64,000 nucleotides of DNA. Origin: Lachnoclostridium sp. UBA5725 (GTDB taxonomy: Bacteria; Bacillota; Clostridia; Lachnospirales; Lachnospiraceae). The first letter of the stretch is position 1. Every line of letters begins with the position of its first letter. The translations under genes and the position numbers were made by a program. Below are positions 62,990-64,000 of this stretch, piece after piece. The notes under the pieces are model-generated. The model was not told the DNA's origin. It saw only the letters and a program-made list of their open reading frames with translations, and did not search any database. The stretch covers positions 186,001-250,000 of the forward strand of contig DIGJ01000002.1 of assembly GCA_002419585.1 (NCBI GenBank), given 5' to 3'.

Positions 62990-64000
62990 TTATCCCTGTT
63001 GTCTTTCTTGTAATTCTTTTGTAAGTGCAGGAACCACTTCAAAAAGATCACCGATGATACAATAATCGGCTACTTCAAAGATAGGAGCTGTTTCATCCTT
63101 ATTGATTGCGATAATTGTCTTGGATTCGCTCATACCAGCAACGTGTTGTACTGCACCTGAGATTCCACAGGCAAAATAAATCTTTGGAGAAACAGTGGAG
63201 CCAGTCTGCCCCACTTGTTTACTCTGTGGCAGCCATCCAGCATCCACAACTGCACGTGAGCAACCAATCGTTCCACCCAGAACATCTGCAAGATCTTTTA
63301 ATACGGAAAAATTATCGGCTGACTTCATAGCACGTCCGCCAGAAACGATAACTTCTGCTTCATCTAGACGGATATCGTTATCTTCACAAGCCTTAATAAA
63401 ATCAATGACTTGCGTACGTATTTTCTCAGCTGGTGTTTTTATTGTTTCATTGATAATGACTGGTTTATTGTTAAGCGTTTTTTCAGGCTTTTTAAATGCT
63501 CCAGGACGACATGTTCCCATCTGTGGACGTGTTTCACTACACAGAATTTGAGCGTATAAATTTCCACCAAAAGCAGGACGCTCCCATACCACATTACCAG
63601 TTTCTTCATCCACACTTAAAGCGGTACAATCAGCGGTAAGTCCCGTTCTTAAAGTTACGGCAATCTTTGAACCAAGATCTCTTCCGTTTACGGTTGCTCC
63701 TACGAGAATCGTATTTGGATCATACTTCTCACAAAGCTTCTGGAATACGTTTCCATAGGCATCTGCGGAATAATCTTCATACTCCTCGCCTTCGACTACG
63801 TAGATTTTATCAGCACCATATTCAGTGGAAGCGAGAACGGCTTCCTTGGTATCTTTTCCGATTACAATGGCACAAAGTTGCTGTTTTAGTCCATCAGCCA
63901 GTTTTCTTCCCTGTCCAAGCAGCTCAAGACCGACATTTTTTGGTTGACCTTTGAAGCATTCTATAAATACCCAAACGTCCCTACATGTTTCAAAACTCAT
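62990..64000 (-). CDS. etfA: Electron transfer flavoprotein alpha subunit (FixB/EtfA type)
   Basis: ETF alpha subunit of 336 residues; the start codon is the last three bases of the window and the N-terminus (MSFETCRDVWVFIE) matches family starts, so it appears complete. The C-terminal FAD domain has VSGGRAMKSADNF, SRAVVDAGWLPQSKQVGQTG and YFACGISGAVQHVAGM. ETF carries electrons to or from an acyl-CoA dehydrogenase or enoyl-CoA reductase. The beta subunit gene and an acyl-CoA dehydrogenase gene probably lie just outside, to the right. It leads the operon with the acyl-CoA ligase 44 nt downstream. Confidence 0.92.
   Translation of the reverse strand: MSFETCRDVWVFIECFKGQPKNVGLELLGQGRKLADGLKQQLCAIVIGKDTKEAVLASTEYGADKIYVVEGEEYEDYSADAYGNVFQKLCEKYDPNTILVGATVNGRDLGSKIAVTLRTGLTADCTALSVDEETGNVVWERPAFGGNLYAQILCSETRPQMGTCRPGAFKKPEKTLNNKPVIINETIKTPAEKIRTQVIDFIKACEDNDIRLDEAEVIVSGGRAMKSADNFSVLKDLADVLGGTIGCSRAVVDAGWLPQSKQVGQTGSTVSPKIYFACGISGAVQHVAGMSESKTIIAINKDETAPIFEVADYCIIGDLFEVVPALTKELQERQQG

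Overview
The window looks like a low-GC Gram-positive anaerobe of the Lachnospiraceae / Clostridium cluster XIVa type. The evidence is strong AGGAGG ribosome binding sites, A/T-rich coding DNA, many lipoproteins with an LSGC-type lipobox, YesM/YesN-type two-component systems next to sugar ABC importers, and a high density of glycoside hydrolases. I cannot name the species from sequence alone. I see no rRNA, tRNA, CRISPR array, phage or transposase gene.

Layout. (1) 1-3821: the 3' part of an Mrp-type Fe-S carrier ATPase, then a leftward cluster of a NifX-like metal-cofactor protein, a permease split into two half-size genes, a NapH-like polyferredoxin membrane protein and a thioredoxin-reductase-like flavoprotein. 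(2) 4119-18885: a sugar ABC importer (binding lipoprotein and two permeases, no ATPase), a YesM/YesN two-component pair, a cytoplasmic GH30 and a 2485-residue secreted GH3-GH30 fusion. (3) 19149-29050: an RbsA/RbsC/RbsB-type importer, mannose-6-phosphate isomerase, a ROK sugar kinase, a response regulator, a frameshifted histidine kinase with almost no extracellular sensor, and a second RbsA-like protein whose ATPase motifs are all degraded. (4) 29051-40572: a membrane esterase, an SGNH-hydrolase lipoprotein, a chemoreceptor remnant, a LytTR/GHKL two-component pair, a DUF1593 lipoprotein, a membrane GH3 with swapped domain order, and two small envelope proteins. A 48-bp terminator repeat flanks the first part. 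(5) 40708-57136: a rhamnoside-use locus with GH43, an alpha/beta-hydrolase esterase, GH78 rhamnosidase, a GPH symporter, GH2, GH3, an AraC regulator, and rhamnulokinase, rhamnose isomerase and rhamnulose-1-phosphate aldolase. (6) 57373-64000: a secreted SH3-like protein, a LysR regulator, a large hairpin, and a leftward operon of EtfA, an acyl-CoA ligase, a Cys-rich protein and a GntP-type permease.

How it works together. Regions 2 to 5 form a plant- or fungal-glycan scavenging island. Secreted or membrane-bound hydrolases and esterases trim glycans, ABC or cation-coupled importers bring in oligosaccharides, cytoplasmic GH30/GH2/GH3/GH43/GH78 enzymes finish them, and the rhaB-rhaA-rhaD set takes rhamnose to dihydroxyacetone phosphate and lactaldehyde. 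Region 6 could activate and reduce an organic or aromatic acid through an acyl-CoA and ETF.

The least conventional item is the 24923-29050 unit: a response regulator, a sensor-poor kinase and a catalytically dead RbsA look-alike next to a genuine RbsABC importer. It may be a transport-sensing signalling system.
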